A stretch of 64,000 nt of DNA from Cichorium intybus (lineage: Eukaryota; Streptophyta; Magnoliopsida; Asterales; Asteraceae), in NCBI GenBank assembly GCA_023525715.1, contig CM042012.1, forward strand, positions 61,153,205-61,217,204. The letters are read 5' to 3'. Position numbers and translations under genes: made by a program. This document shows positions 32,517-46,108 of the stretch, piece by piece. How positions within the stretch are numbered: position 1 is the stretch's first letter; every line of letters starts with the position of its first letter. The notes beneath the pieces are model-generated. The model was not told the DNA's origin. It saw only the letters and a list, made by a program, of their open reading frames with translations, and made no database searches.

Positions 32517-33551
32517 ATTCGCTTTGATGACTGAAAAGTTCAATTTTTGTAAACTTTATTAATTTTTTTTCTAGTTAAATTTGTTCATGTTTTTACTTTT
32601 TCATTCTCTTCCATGCACAAATTTAAGGGGAGAATTAAAAACACCAAAAAAATTTAAAAATTCAAAATTACAAAATATGTCTTTACTTTTTAGAAAATTA
32701 AAAAAAATATTTTTTTCTTTACACAAATTGCACGATCGTCAATGTTCCTGATAAATATCAATCAGGAAAATAGATCCAAACGTCATGTCAAAGATGTGAC
32801 TCACTGTTACCGTGACTCGCTAAGACATTCCTTACCGTCGACGACGCACCGAGTAATACCACTCACTGCTGAGACAAAACAACATGTGCTAATGATTCTC
32901 ATTGGTACAACACAATGAGTTTGAAGCACTAACAACTTTTCTCTTTAACCAACTTAAAAGTTTTTCTGCAACACAAACTTCTAGACACTTTGAGTAAAGC
33001 CACTTAAAGTCGAGAGTTAAAAATTCTGTGCCGATGGTTAGATTGCTTACCGTAATCTATCATACGCACCAATCCACTCTCAACCACCTCTATCTTTCTG
33101 ATGCAAGAAATAAACATAGTGGTGATGATATTTTGAAACTCTATGCTAGTGATCTCTGCTACAACACCAGTAATAGATGTGAGGCATCAACAACCATTCT
33201 TACATACAAAGCTTCTAATTCAAGAGTTGGATGACTTATTGTAATAAACCATACACTGATGACAATTCGAAAGTCTAGCCGATGGGTATGCCTAGCAACA
33301 AAGACATATTACACGCTTATACCACTCTTAACCCTAATTTCTTCTAGTAAAGATGTTCATGACTCAATGTGACTTTACCTCGCATTGATGAAACATCGAA
33401 ACTCTAGGTCAATGATCGCTGTTGTCTACCACAATAGTTGAGAGACCCCAACAACTTCACCGGATTCAAAATTGGCACTAGGATGGTACACTCCGTAGAG
33501 TTTGGATACCATGGAACGTCTCGCCAAGAGCCAAGTCAACTTGTTGACTTG
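32517..33551. repeat. AT-rich DNA and degenerate repeats
   Basis: No credible ORF. Between about 33080 and 33480 two diverged segments resemble each other (a GAAACTCTA...GTGATC/CAATGATC...CTGTTGTC/CTGCTAC order), suggesting old tandem repeats of 250-300 bp. A short hairpin TTCCTGAT...ATCAGGAA lies near 32746-32769. Confidence 0.45.
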
Positions 33552-34343
33552 TGACAACGCCTAGTAATATCAAGTATTTTAGTCGTTGTTGACCCCTATT
33601 CTTGGTGAATTTATATCATATGTGCTGTGGTATTCTCAGTTTTTGTGTCAGTGCTTGTTTGGGAAGAAAAGATGTAAACAGGGGCTAAATGCATACAAAA
33701 TGGAAGAAGTTTGGAGATAAAGCCAAAAAGAGTCGAATAAGCACGCGCGACGCGGAAATGTACAAGGGCACGACGCGCTGAGTCAGAGATGAGGCGGTGA
33801 GAAGAATTCAAATGCCAGAAAAAACAGGGATAAACTCGTACGCGCGCCGCAGATTCTAAGTGCATATCTTGACCACCAAACTCCCGCGGATCGACCCTTA
33901 AGTTTGAGTTCAGCAATTCTGAAGAGTAGAATCTGTTGGGACAAGTTAAGTTTGGATTATTTTCGGAGTTTGAACGTTTTAGTTTTTGGAACGTTTCAGT
34001 TTTTCGGTATTGTTTATGTTTGGATGTTTATTTTGAATGGTTTGGATTGTTTGTTGCTTCTGATTTTTCTGGAATTCACTTCTGGAATCGGTAAGTAAGT
34101 GTAGTTTAGAGTTTGGAATAGTTTAGTTTAGTTTATGATTATTTTAGTTTTTGGTATTTGATTTTATTGGTTTTTGGGAAGTGAAGGAAACACCGCCGAC
34201 TATAGCGTGACACTGTAGTTGGTCATTCTGACACTATATCTTGACCACCAAACTCCCGCGGATCGACCCTTACTACTACTATACTAGTTTGCATGTGAGG
34301 TTTTATTTTCTATTTTTGACCGCATAACGACCTAGGCGTGTCA
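33552..34343 (+). repeat. LTR of the Athila-type family in inverted orientation
   Basis: Starts TGACAACGCCTAGTAATATC and ends GACCTAGGCGTGTCA, the reverse complement of the 17843-18812 LTR. It is shorter (792 bp) and rearranged inside: a 37 bp segment occurs twice (33864-33900 and 34236-34272). Flanks ACTTG and AAGCA do not match, so it is not a simple solo LTR. Confidence 0.8.
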
Positions 34344-35232
34344 AAGCACACCCGACCTAGACATGATATCCTAATATTTATACGTGATCAGGATATCAAT
34401 AGTACAAAAGAGTATATTCTACATTAGTACTAGCCAATGACAATACAGCAACGTGCAACGCGTAGCATGATATATTCGCGTGCAGTATGGATAAGGTTTG
34501 TTACATGTGTCTTCAGATCCACCAGCACAAGACCTTCGGACCTTCAGACCAAAACTAGACAGTTCGCATGGCATGGACCTTTGGATGGGCAGACATACTT
34601 CAGCACAAAATTGACTCCAACACACTTCAGATGTATACTTTGTTTACATTGCAGGGTTGATCCTTGTACTTGCCTTTGTGAAGAAAGTCGTCCAGAGACC
34701 GAATGTAGTGAAAAGACGCAACAGTAAATGCGTCGGACATAAAAACAGTGTGTAGGGGAACACCGACCCCTTACTTGTGTTGAAGCCAATCTCTAGCAAT
34801 TAGGCAATCCTTCTCCACAATTTACAGGACGTGATCATCATCATCAGTAGTCTAGCGATGTTCACTAGTGACAATATAAACTCATATCAAACATTAAAAG
34901 GTATAGATAACAAAAATAAAAGTTTAACTATAACAAAAGATAAAAATAAAATAAAGGAAAAGAAAAAGGAAACAAAAAGTACGCAATATCATTGCCTTTG
35001 TTTGCACATGTGCCCGAGGGACCGGAGCCGGAGCCATTAGATTTAGATGTCGGGTACGATGGCGGTGGCTGCATCCTCATATGGAGCATAACCTTGCGGA
35101 TGCTCTCAGTCATACATCGAAGCTGAGCCAGGAACTCCGCCTAGGTTGCCTCCAATTTAGCATGTGCTCTAGACTGACCAGCCAGTAAGTCATGCAAGGT
35201 ATCCTGGACGTCTACAGGCTCCTGTACCTGCT
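34344..35232 (-). pseudogene. ORF1-like 3' remnant of the second Athila-type element
   Basis: Minus-strand pieces at 35232-34928, AEFLAQLRCMTESIRKVMLH and MRMQPPPSYPTSKSNGSGS, look like the C-terminal coiled coil and tail of the ORF1-like protein; they join across the copia insertion to the proline-rich PPVHPPVPPQQ region at 49760-49830. The rest (34344-34900) is non-coding. Confidence 0.55.
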
Positions 35233-35934
35233 TGTTGGGATTCGATTGTATAAACATAAACTCATATGTAGCGGAAGACTAACAAGATCAAATCATAGAA
35301 ATCTCCATGAACAGAGTTCAGGATCATACACCTCAAATCAGTTATAGCAACAAAACAAAAACATAATGTACCTCTTGTCTTGAATTTGATGAACAACATC
35401 TTGTAAAGAATGAACAGGATCCAAAGTGTGAATCCCTCTAATGACTCATACCCAAGAACTCCAGAAAACCAGACAGATCAGAACTTCCACCATGGAAGGA
35501 GGAAAAATCCTCAAACCCTGGAGAGGATGAGGAATTTCGCAGAAGGGGAGAGAGAGGGAGAGGAGGCGGCTCAAAGTGAGGCTTGGGGATGCCTTAGGGT
35601 TGAACCCCAAGGCCTCTATTTATAGTGCAAGGCTCCTAGGTTTTCAAACTTAGGAGCCTTTTGGCGGCCGCACCCCCTGGACTTTGTTCCATTGATTAAA
35701 CCTTTAATCAATTACAATCCAGTCCCCTTAATTGATTCTAAATTAATTTATCAAAAATTAATTTATTGATCTAGTTTCTAATTAACTATTTCTCAATAAA
35801 TTAATAAACTAATCACTCGTTTTTTAATTATTCCGACTCTGTATGTTTTTCTGGGTCATGAGGGCAACCCAGAAGGACTATACCATTATCAGAAATATTA
35901 CCACAAGTTAATGACGTTGGACACTATTCCAACA
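35233..35934 (-). repeat. 3' LTR of copia element C (702 bp)
   Basis: On the minus strand it starts TGTTGGAATAGTGTCC and ends CGAATCCCAACA. A purine-rich tract reading AAGTGGGAGAC lies just outside at 35935-35947. Collinear with 49043-49753. Confidence 0.92.
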
Positions 35935-35947
35935 GTCTCCCACTTGG

Positions 35948-38350
35948 ACAAGTTGTCGACTTGTCTGGTCTCAATATAACCTGACAATTAGCAGAGCGTG
36001 TCATCCTATGCAACTGTCGAACTCTGATCAAAGAAATGAAATGACACCTTAGATAGTGATCAATTATTCCTCTATTCTACAAGATATCATAATGAACCTG
36101 GACCATGGATAAGGTCAAGTCTGAAGGTTCAAAATTTTGTTTCCTGATTAGTGATTTATGATGACTCTGTCAGACTATTGATCGAACACATCAATCCATT
36201 CTGGGTTTGGCCAAACACTTAACGTTAGCATCAAGTCATCGAGAAACCCACAGATATCGCTTCTCCTTGTTAGGGCAGAAGGAAAAGATAAACTTTGACT
36301 ACATAGTCTCAGCCTATTTCATCATATCATACTCGAACATACCCGTTATAATTACCAGTTACGAAAAGCGTTTGAGTAGACTGAAGTATGACAGAATCAC
36401 AGGTAGATCCCCCATGTATCTCGGTTTGAAGAATAAAAGATATTATCATCCTAGTTTACTTGTGGCTTAATCGATGAAGTAATCTCTAGATGCGGGTTGT
36501 TCCAATACTTGAATCTCTATCAAGTATTCATGAGGGCTAGTTACAATCACTATGTTATGTCTAATCTCTATAAACAATCTACTAACACTCCATGACAGTC
36601 TTAAATCACTACTTGCTTCCAAGAGTACGACCGACTATGGAAGTTTGAGTAAATTAATACTCGGGAAGCGGGATCTAAACATGCTAAAGTGAAACACGGT
36701 AATAAATTAATGCAAATGGTAGCTCTCCAGCTCTTTATTAAATCTCCATTAATAATACACCAAGTCAGATAAAATCTATCTACTGTTATATGTTTCGGTT
36801 ATCAAACTAACAACTAAAACACTTAAGTTATATTGTTTACAAACTTGATGCCTATGGACCCTACTATGACCTTCATGCTAGGCCCGCGTCCATGTCTTAG
36901 TGAAACGATCAGCCAGATACTCTTCCGATGATGCCCTACTCAGTATGATGTCTCAACTCAGTTTCTAAACACAGCAATAATCTCTGAGTATATGTCCCGA
37001 CTTCTCTTGGTCCTCGGGTTCCTTAATCAAGGCGAATGTACCCTTGGTATGAAGAAGTCTCTTATACTAGTTGCTATACAATTCAACTTGGAACATTTCA
37101 AAGTTGTTATTCCTTCTTTAACATGAACAACTATCCTGACAGAGAGCAAGAGTCATCTCTGGCATCACTATTACCAGTTACTCTTAGCTCTTCCTTTTCC
37201 TCTATAAACCAAGAACACATTTCTTGTTTTCCTTAGGCACTTTAAGAACTCCCTTTACTACAGTTCTAATGACTTTCGCCAGAGTTGTCCTGAAATCGGC
37301 TCAATATGTTCCAAGCATACAGGATATAAGGTCAAGCATATGTCATGGCATACATGATCAATCCTATAGCAGAAGCATATGGGATTCGACTCATTCTTTC
37401 TAGTTCTTTTCTAGTACCGGGTCATTGATTCTCCAATCAATTTATGCAATGTCCGGAAACCCTTTCCTTAGAGTCATGCATCTCGAATTTTTTCAAGATC
37501 ATACTCAAAATATACTTTGGCTAAGTCCTTTTCTAGACGTTTTGCATCTATCTCTGTAGATCCTTATACCACGCAAGTGTATTGTATCTCCTTAGTTATT
37601 CATAGCGAAATATTTCCTATGAGCATTATGTTACTGGCATACATCATTAGGCAGACTACAATAGTACTCCCACTAGCTTTGACATAATTACAGGACTCAT
37701 CTATGCAACATGAAAATCCAAACTCTTTGGCATTTTGAGGTTACAAAGATTCCAGCTGCGAGATGCTTGTTTGATTCCATATATGAATCTTTCAAGCTTT
37801 GTACACTCTATTTGGATACTTGGCATGTTCAAAACCTCTTGGTTGTGTCACACACACAATCCCTTTGTTTTCCATTTAAGGAAAGTAGTCTTAAAACATC
37901 CACTTTGCCATGTCAAATAAAATGTACATGTGGCAAACAATATCCTAAACAGACTCTTTCTTAGCTACTGATGAGAGTGCCTTTCCTCAGAATTAATTTC
38001 TTGAGTTTGAGTACTGCCCTACATGTGTGCATTCCTATCCATTATGTTCTTCTTTTGAAGATCTAATTACTCCCACTGGTTTTCAGGCCAGGTGTAAGAT
38101 CCATCAAAACATGGATTGAATCTCGTGTTCTATATCCTTTATCATTTGGCAGCAACTGGGCTCACCAATTCTTTCATTAGTTGGATTACTCACCCTTACC
38201 AACTTAGAGTTTTACCACTAATCAGTATGTCACTTTCAGTAATATAAGATCATAATACTCATGAGAGTGACTAACTCTACTGGATATTTACAAAGAGATG
38301 GAGGTATGTCAGTTTCTCTTAACAAGATTCTAATCCTTTAAGTTCTAGTG
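35948..38350 (-). pseudogene. pol: copia C reverse transcriptase, heavily decayed
   Basis: Read on the minus strand between about 38110 and 37480 in shifting frames. VLRLLSLNGKQ stands where DVKTAFLNG is expected, then KSIYGLKQASRSW survives as KIHIWNQTSISQLES, then KASGSTIVV and a degenerate metal-binding motif (MMYASNIMLIGN in place of VLYVDDILLIGN). The two catalytic Asp are lost. Beyond 37480 no motif is recognisable. Confidence 0.72.
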
Positions 38351-39512
38351 TTACCTAAAGGTTCTTTCATTGGTTGACTCTTGAATCTCTTCAAGATCAA
38401 TCTTACTCCCACTAGCTTCTTTGGATATGAGCTTTCCCGAAAAAGACTCCTCTATGAGACACAAACACCTTGTTCTCAAATGACTTTTAAAACAAGTATC
38501 CAAAGGACTTGCGGGATACCAATGACATGACACTTCTGTGATCTGGGTTCAATCTTGTGACGAATGAAGATTTAACAACCCCCAGACTTTTACATGTGCC
38601 AGTGAGGGATGAACCCCACTTCACATTTCAGAGAATGTCTTTGCAACCTACTTAGTTGGATACGAGGTTTAAGTTACGGGTTTCTGTTTCTATGGTATAA
38701 CCCATTGAAACTGATTTGGAAGTGTAGCTCGACACATCGTGGATCGAACCATTTCAAACAATGTTCGATTTCTCCTTTCAGACACACTACTTTGCAGCAG
38801 TGTCCTGAGAGAAGACAACCTATGAAACCATTTCACAGTTCCTAAGATGTTCGTAGAATACTTAGATATTCTAGCCTAGTTGATTCCACTTCGTTTTGAA
38901 ACTCTTTGAACACTTCAAAGTTTCTAAAAAATGTTTATAAACACATCCATATTTATTGAGATCATCAGAAAACGTAACGAAGTATTACTCATCATGTCAT
39001 GTGGCAGATTTGAACGGTCCACAAACATCTGTGTGGATTAGTTCCAACAAATCCTCTGCCTCTTTCACAGTTTCCTGTGAATGGCATACTTGTCATCTTC
39101 CATGTAGACAAGATTCACATACGTCATCTGACTCTAAGTCAAATGATTCCAAGTCCTGTCCACTTGGAGCTTGGAGATGCAACTTCTTTTTTAATGGACA
39201 CAATGATAATACCACAAACATGATTTATCCAACACACTTTCGGATGAATCAACATTTAAGATTATATTATTACTACTACTAACATATTCATATAAGCCAT
39301 TGTAAGGATAAATTTGGAAATAAAACAACCATGTTTATATATAAGAAAATCACCATTTAAAATATCCTTACACAATGCATAATATAAAACAATGTCTTGT
39401 GTCAATCCTGATGAGTAAACATCACTAATTAGCATGAGCCGTAATCTCTGGTCCTTGTAACAGCAGCAACGCTTTTGTATCTCATGATCAGATCCAGCTC
39501 CTATGCTTCAAC
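38351..39512 (-). pseudogene. pol: copia C integrase, decayed
   Basis: Minus-strand pieces in order: LESFDLESDDVCESCLHGR (zinc-domain CxxC), EAEDLLELIHTDVCGPF (first catalytic Asp in HTDVCGP), YFVTFSDDLNKYG, then VSRKSFGYLF and ASGSKIDLEEIQEST from the C-terminal part. The second Asp and the Glu are not visible. Interrupted at 39513 by element B with a TCAAC duplication. Confidence 0.78.
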
Positions 39513-40279
39513 TGTTGGATTAGGTGTCTAAGCCATGACTTTATATTTATATTTATCTTGTTAATTGAAGCAAAGTCCATTTGGGTTGCCCTCATAGCTG
39601 GAGGTCAGGATAGAGTTCAGTAGAGTAAAATGTTGATTTATTAATTGTGTAATAAATCAATAGAATTAATTAAATGGTTTATTAATATATTTAAGTGTTT
39701 ATATATTAATTAGAAACTATAATAATTAACTGAGATTTAATCTAGAATTAATTGGATTTAATTTAGTGATTAAATTAATTAATTAAAAGTGTGAGGACTA
39801 GTTTGTATTTATTCAATAGTTGAATAACTGGCAAAGAGAAGTCCAGGGGCCAAAAGTGGCGCCACCCTTGGAGGCTTCTCTAGGGTTGGCGAAAACCCTA
39901 ATTAGGGTTTAGGGATCTGGTCCAAGTGGTCAACAGGCTTGCCCACTTGGAGGCTCCTTAGGGTTTCAGGTGTAACCCTAGGAGGCTATAAAAGGAACCC
40001 TCTGGCTCCCCATTATTCATGCCACTTTTCATCAAGAGAACTCTGCTGAACTGTCTTCTCCATTGCTTTGGGTGTGACTTGCATTTGAGGCAGGACACTT
40101 GTGCTGCTAGCTTCAAGAACAGGATTCAAAGGTTGGTAATTCTTGTTTTGATCTTTAGAAATTATTGTTGGCTTTTAGGATTTTAGTTTTTTATCTTCAT
40201 AGAAGAAAACATAGATCTTTCTAGGGTGCATGTGAACCATAACTATTTTTGTGTTCATTGATTGCTAGAAAACCCTTCA
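39513..40279 (+). repeat. 5' LTR of copia element B
   Basis: Starts TGTTGGATTAGGTGTCTAAG, ends GAAAACCCTTCA. A TATA-like GGCTATAAAAGGAACC lies near 39984. Matching LTR at 46109-46875 and a related solo LTR at 24603-25371. Confidence 0.95.
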
Positions 40280-40292
40280 GCGGTATCAGAGC

Positions 40293-43200
40293 ATAGGCTG
40301 TTTTCTTGTGAATTGATATAAACTGCTTGTTTGATCAAAGTTTTTTTGAAAATATACCCTTGAGTGGCCTTAATTTCGTGGCCTAGGCTAGGGTTTCCTA
40401 ACCCTAGCCGCCACCCTTGGTCCCCCCCTTTAATTGCTTGATTTACTTGCCTTGATTAGGATTGTTATTTATAGTAATTACTGATTAATTAAATAACTAG
40501 AATCCTTTATCCATATCTGGTAAATCTCGAAATCTAGGGATTAATATAGGTAATTAATTTGTTTAATTTTGTGATGCCTATATTAGATTTAATTAGTTTA
40601 ATTAATTGTTAATTAAAAGATCAATTAACTCAGCTTAAAGAATTAATTTAAATTTTCAAAAAATTGGTTAAAATTTGCAAAAATTATAATTAAATTAATT
40701 CTAAAATATTTTAATAAGATTAAAATATATCTTATATATTTATGATTAAAAGTTAATATTTATATATAAGAAAAATTGGTTAGTCTTACCGCTAGTAGGC
40801 CTCATTCACAAAACTGTCCTATAAAGAGGGTATAAGGCGACTGCCTATAAAATGGCAGTCTAATGGGTATCCACTCTTATCCACCGCTCTCCTGGTCAGT
40901 CGAGTGTCGTTAGCCGAACGGGTTTGATAGAACCGCTAAGCCTCTTAAAAGTATAATGCTATAATTGAAAGTACTAGAACCTCAAACAAATCCCAATCTA
41001 CTTACTTTAGGTTTAAAAATGTGAACTGGTGCTAATCCATGAAATTGTACATTGCAATTTGTGAAACATTGGTGGAGCATGTGTGGTTAACCGACACACC
41101 AATAGGGGTTCACAAAGACTTGCAATGGGTTTCTCGATTTTGTCATTATTAACGGAGCATGTGTGGTTAACTGGCACATTAATTAGAGATGGCAATCGAC
41201 TTCGAGAGTACCAAGCTAATTTGCATGGTTATTCACACCCGGTTTGTGATCCTCGGCATCCCAGTCACAAACAGTGGGGCACATCCGAGACTAAACATGC
41301 CATTGAACAGTTCAATGTGTCTCAACAGATCTAGGAATTTCATAAGATGAAATTGATAAGTGTATTATCTACCTTAATGACCATTATGTTGTGATTACGA
41401 CATCCCTCTTCACACCATAGTTGGGGCATTTTAGGTCCTAGCCTTAATAAATAATAAATTGGGTAATTATTTAAAAGGAAAAATTAAACTAATAAATTAT
41501 GTGTATTGTAGATGTCTGAATCAAGTGTCTATTCTCCTCCCTCTCCTCTTTCACCCATTTCTAATAGCATCAGAAAGCACCTGCTAAATATGGAAAGGCT
41601 GACTGGCCTTAATGGTATGGCTTCATAAATAGAGAATAGTTCTCTGTTTTGCTAGCAAGCCATATCTGACTGAGTGTCCGCTCCCCAGAGCATGACGTCA
41701 CACAGTAGCTTGTGATGAGCATGACTCCTTGATTGTTAAGTCAATGAAAGTTTGTTACCTAATACTATTGATCATTGACCCCGATTTCCGCAGGAATTTA
41801 GAATTCCTGGGGTCAGATAAGTTAACACAGCTAGTTGTAGAAAAGTTTCATGAACTGGTTGAGAAAGGACGAGCTAAGATCTTCAAAGAGTTTGAAGTGT
41901 GCAGGAAGTGGCACCAGTTCACATGTTCTCAAGACTGAGAGACACATAGGTGAACTGTATAAATTTGGTTCCCTTTTTGATCGGGAGTTAAAGCATTAGC
42001 TCGACTCGCTGATCCGTTCATCCTGATGTACAGGAAGGGAAACCAGATAAGACAATCGTGGATGTGCATTCAATGTTGACTCTGTATGAGTCGTTCATAG
42101 AGAAGCATAGTTCCATTGATTCAGCTGCTTCGGGATTGAGTCCAGTAATAGGACACATCAAGAAATGATCCAGATCGTCTGGACCGGTTCCTCGATGTTT
42201 CAAACTGGGAATCCACAGGGTAGGACACAGTCACGGAAAGATTGGAAAATGCTCCGAAGCCGAACAGTTTGGCAACTCAGGAATATCTTAAAACTCAGAA
42301 CACCTGATCCTTAGTTCCTTGATACAGGATGTGTTTCTCACATTTGCTCTGTATGCATGGACTCTGTAGGATGTGGGATGTTGTTGCATAGGAGCATATT
42401 CAGATTGGATCTGAAGCTCATGCAGTTTTAGAGTTTAGTTAGATGTTGAAATCATGTTATTAGCTTATTAGATGCGTATGACATTGCCTATCATATAATA
42501 CATTGTTCAAGGATTTTGTTTTAATAAAATTGTCAATTTTCTTTTAACACATGTTGTTTGAAATATCCTTGAAATGTTGTATGATTGTGTTGAATGCATG
42601 ATTAATAATAACTTGAATATTGATACATCCAAAGTGTTTGGATTTTAGGAATTGTGCTCCTTATGATTGTTAAAGCGAATATTATAAGAATCAATTCAAC
42701 CATAGGTCCAGTTGGATAGGACTTTGGAATCATTTGACTTAGAGTTACATGATGAATTGAGTTCTTAATGTGTTAAGAAATGAATCAACCAAAGATCCAG
42801 TTGGACAGGACTTTGGAATCATTTGACTTAGAGTCAGATGATGATTAAGTTCTTTATAAAGCACATGTGGCAAGAAATAAATCACCCAAAGATCCAAAGG
42901 ATAGGATTTTGGAATCAGTTGACTTAGAGTCAACTGAAGATTGCAAGTCTTGAACAGAATTAACAAAGTCATAAGTAAAAGAGATTTAGATTAGGAGCAA
43001 CAAACACATCAGTTGTTGTGTATTGCTCGAATCTACAAACTGAACACAATTGGTTGTAATTCACGATATTTGTCATTCGGTATGACGAATATGACTTCGC
43101 TTATCAGAATAAGTGATTGGATTGAATCCTTGAATAGTTCAAGGACTTCAAAGGAAGTACAAGACCCACAGAACCTGAGTGACAACATAAACTGGGAAAA

Positions 43201-46097
43201 TATTTCACAGTTTATTTCCTTCCAAGAACATTTATAGTTATAATGTGTCTTAGGGAAGATGATGGAGCGTTGGTCGAAACAGTTCGATCCTCAATGTATG
43301 AGATACATTGCAAATTGGTTTCCGATACATTGAAAACTAAACCACCAACCACATCTTCGACTAAGTAGGTTTTGCAGACACTATCTGAAATGTAAAGCTG
43401 GGATTGTCCCACTTGTACATTAAAGGTCCAGGGTCTTGTAGTGTTCGTCTGAACCTCACGACTGGCCTGAACCTAATCAGAAATGTCATTTCACTGGCTA
43501 TCCCGTTGTACCTGAAAAAGGGGCTCTTTTAGAAAGAACTCATGTTCTAAGGAAACAGTGGGAGTTTGGGACAATCCTGAATGAGTTCAGGATTAGTCAA
43601 GTGAAATAACCTTTTGTCATCACTAGGCTTAGAGCAGAAATCAGATTTTTGTTTTTAAAATTCTGACATAACCTTCTCTTGACCAGTAGTATTAATCACC
43701 GTCATAAGTAGTTATGATCGGGGTGACATACCGAATAGTGGTAAAACACTATAGTTGGTACGGATTTTCAATCCGACTACTTGGAAGCATTGGTGAGCCC
43801 GGTTGCTGCCAATTAAGAGAACTTTAGGACGAGATACAGTCCATGTGACAGTTTGATTGATTTTATAACTGGTCTTAAAACCAGTGGGAGTAATCATCAA
43901 AAGAAACCAACATGGACAGAAATGTACCTTCAGAACGTCTGGTTGAGTGAGACGATACTCAGAGTCAAGTAATTGACTCCGAGAGAAGCACTCTCAATAG
44001 AAGATGAAATCTGAAAGGATACTGCTTATTGTAAGTCGTTAGTGGAGCGCGTGTGGATCACCGGCACACTAATAGGGACTCACAAAGAATATGCCAGTAT
44101 AAAGGTACATGGGCCCGGGATTTCCCCACGGGCATCTCGCAAGAAAGGATATTCAGATTCTCAAAATATGCCAAAGGATTGGATTTTGAAAAGGGGCTGA
44201 AAGATATCCATTAAGATGTCAGAAAGGTTTGGATTCTCAAAATGTGCCATAAGCTCTGGATTTTGTGAATAGTCCATAACCGTGTCAAAGCCAGTGGGAG
44301 TATTGCTGTTATCTATCTCAATATGTGTGTTACATACTGTTTCTAGGAAACGTCTTTTTTCATTACAAAGTGTAATGACTTGGTGTTAAGAGACGGATCG
44401 CTATGAAAGACTTAATAAAGATACGGCATGCTCGGGTGGTTATAAACGTCCATGAGATAGATCAAAACTATGCCAAGATGATCTTGATGAGACTCAAGAT
44501 GCATAGCTCAGGAAAAGAGTTTCCTATCATTACAAAGTGTAATGATTTGGCATACAAAGAAGGTGCAGCATACTCACATAATCCATAGACATCTATCATA
44601 TAGATGTTGTCATCAGTATAGACCTAGCCTTAATAAGCATGATCTTGATAAGATTCAAGATGCATGAGAAAAAGTCTCCGAAATGATATAGTTATTAAAG
44701 GTCGTGACACAAGGATTATGAGTAATCCTAAGATTCCAAAAGGGTTTGGAATAGGACTGGATCGAATCCAACAAGTTTCTTGGATCGATCAGAAGTGTCA
44801 TGAACATGTCTTGATGACTTAATGCTTAGAGCATACTGAGTCAGATTCAGGATATGACCTGGCTGGGAATACTTAATGGATTTTGTACATACATGAGAAA
44901 TCATTGGAAAATGATTTGGGGTGAATGTTGATAACAATTTGAAAAGAGTTTTCAAATAAGGACTTAATGGTTAAGGAATTTCGTTGGCATTCCGATGGAG
45001 CGCGTGTGGCTCACCGGCACATCGTAACACCTCGAAATAGTCATAGGGTGCAGTCATGTGGACTAATAATCCCGAGAACCATGGAAAGTCACAGTACATA
45101 GAATGGAGTTGTTAGTGAGAATGACGGTATGACCAAAATTGAAATATCATCGGAAGGATATCCGATCGGATAAAGTGTATAAATGTATGACATTTGAATA
45201 CATAGAAAGAGTGAAAGGTCAAGTAGACATAGATGCATAACATGAATTAAATAGTTTAAAAGGAATCTAGAAACCGATAATAGTTTTATGCAAAATCCGA
45301 CTTGGTGATTACCTCGTGGAGACTTGGTAATTAGCAAGAGTAAGCTACCAGTCAGATTTTAAGTTTCGTCTTTGCATGTTTCACTTCCCGAATAATTTGA
45401 TTATTCAAAAGGTCCACAGTCGCTCATACTTTTCAGGAGTAAGTATGAACGAAGACTGTTATGAATTGGTTTGTAGATTGTCTAAGGAGTTAGACATTGC
45501 AGTAAGACTGCTACAACGTTCATGAGTACTTAGAAATAGAGATTTGAGTATTTGGATAAACCCGCGCTCAACAGATTGCTTCATGGATTACATCACGAGC
45601 AATGTTGAGACGATAACATCGTATGATCTTGAAGCGGAGACATATGAGTTGAAATTTACGAATCGGTTGTGCATTGACAATGCGAAAACGCATCGGTAAC
45701 TCGATGTTACAAACACATTGTTGTGTACGATTTGGTAAGTAAAAGACACAACCATATGAGTCGAAGCTTATTCGTTCCTTGACCCTGATGGGAAACAGAT
45801 ATCTGTAGGCCTCTCGATGATTTTGAAGTTAACTAAAGTTCTGGCCAGCCTGGACTAAATTGATGTGTTCAATTAGAAGTCCGAAAGTCATAAGCAGAAT
45901 CGAAAATCGGGAAACAGAGTATCGGACAGAGATTGATCTCAATCCATTTCTCGTGTCTGGAAATATCTTGTTGGACGAAGGATCATATGATCACTTATCT
46001 ATGGACAGAACTGACTAGGTCAGAGTTCGGCAGCAGTTTCTAGGAAGCTGCAGGTTGTTTATTAATCAGAAGATAAATTAAAGTCATAGACCTATCC
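40293..46097 (+). pseudogene. interior of copia element B with gag and RT traces
   Basis: At 41516 MSESSVYSPPSPLSPISNSI and RKHLLNMERLTGLNG resemble a copia gag start, then stops crowd in. Near 43880 a CCAGTGGGAGTAATCATC segment matches one in element C (near 38070, minus strand) at the point where RT should begin, but the RT core is unreadable. Four copies of a motif GGAGC(A/G)(T/C)GTGTGG...GGCACA occur at 41074, 41154, 44044 and 44997. Nothing else is recognised in 5.8 kb. Confidence 0.65.
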
Positions 46098-46108
46098 AAG
46101 TGGGAGAC

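Noticed and set aside
35410..35625. 71-codon plus-strand frame, repeated at 49187-49435
   Set aside because: Lies in the two LTRs of copia C in antisense; it is repeated only because the LTR is.
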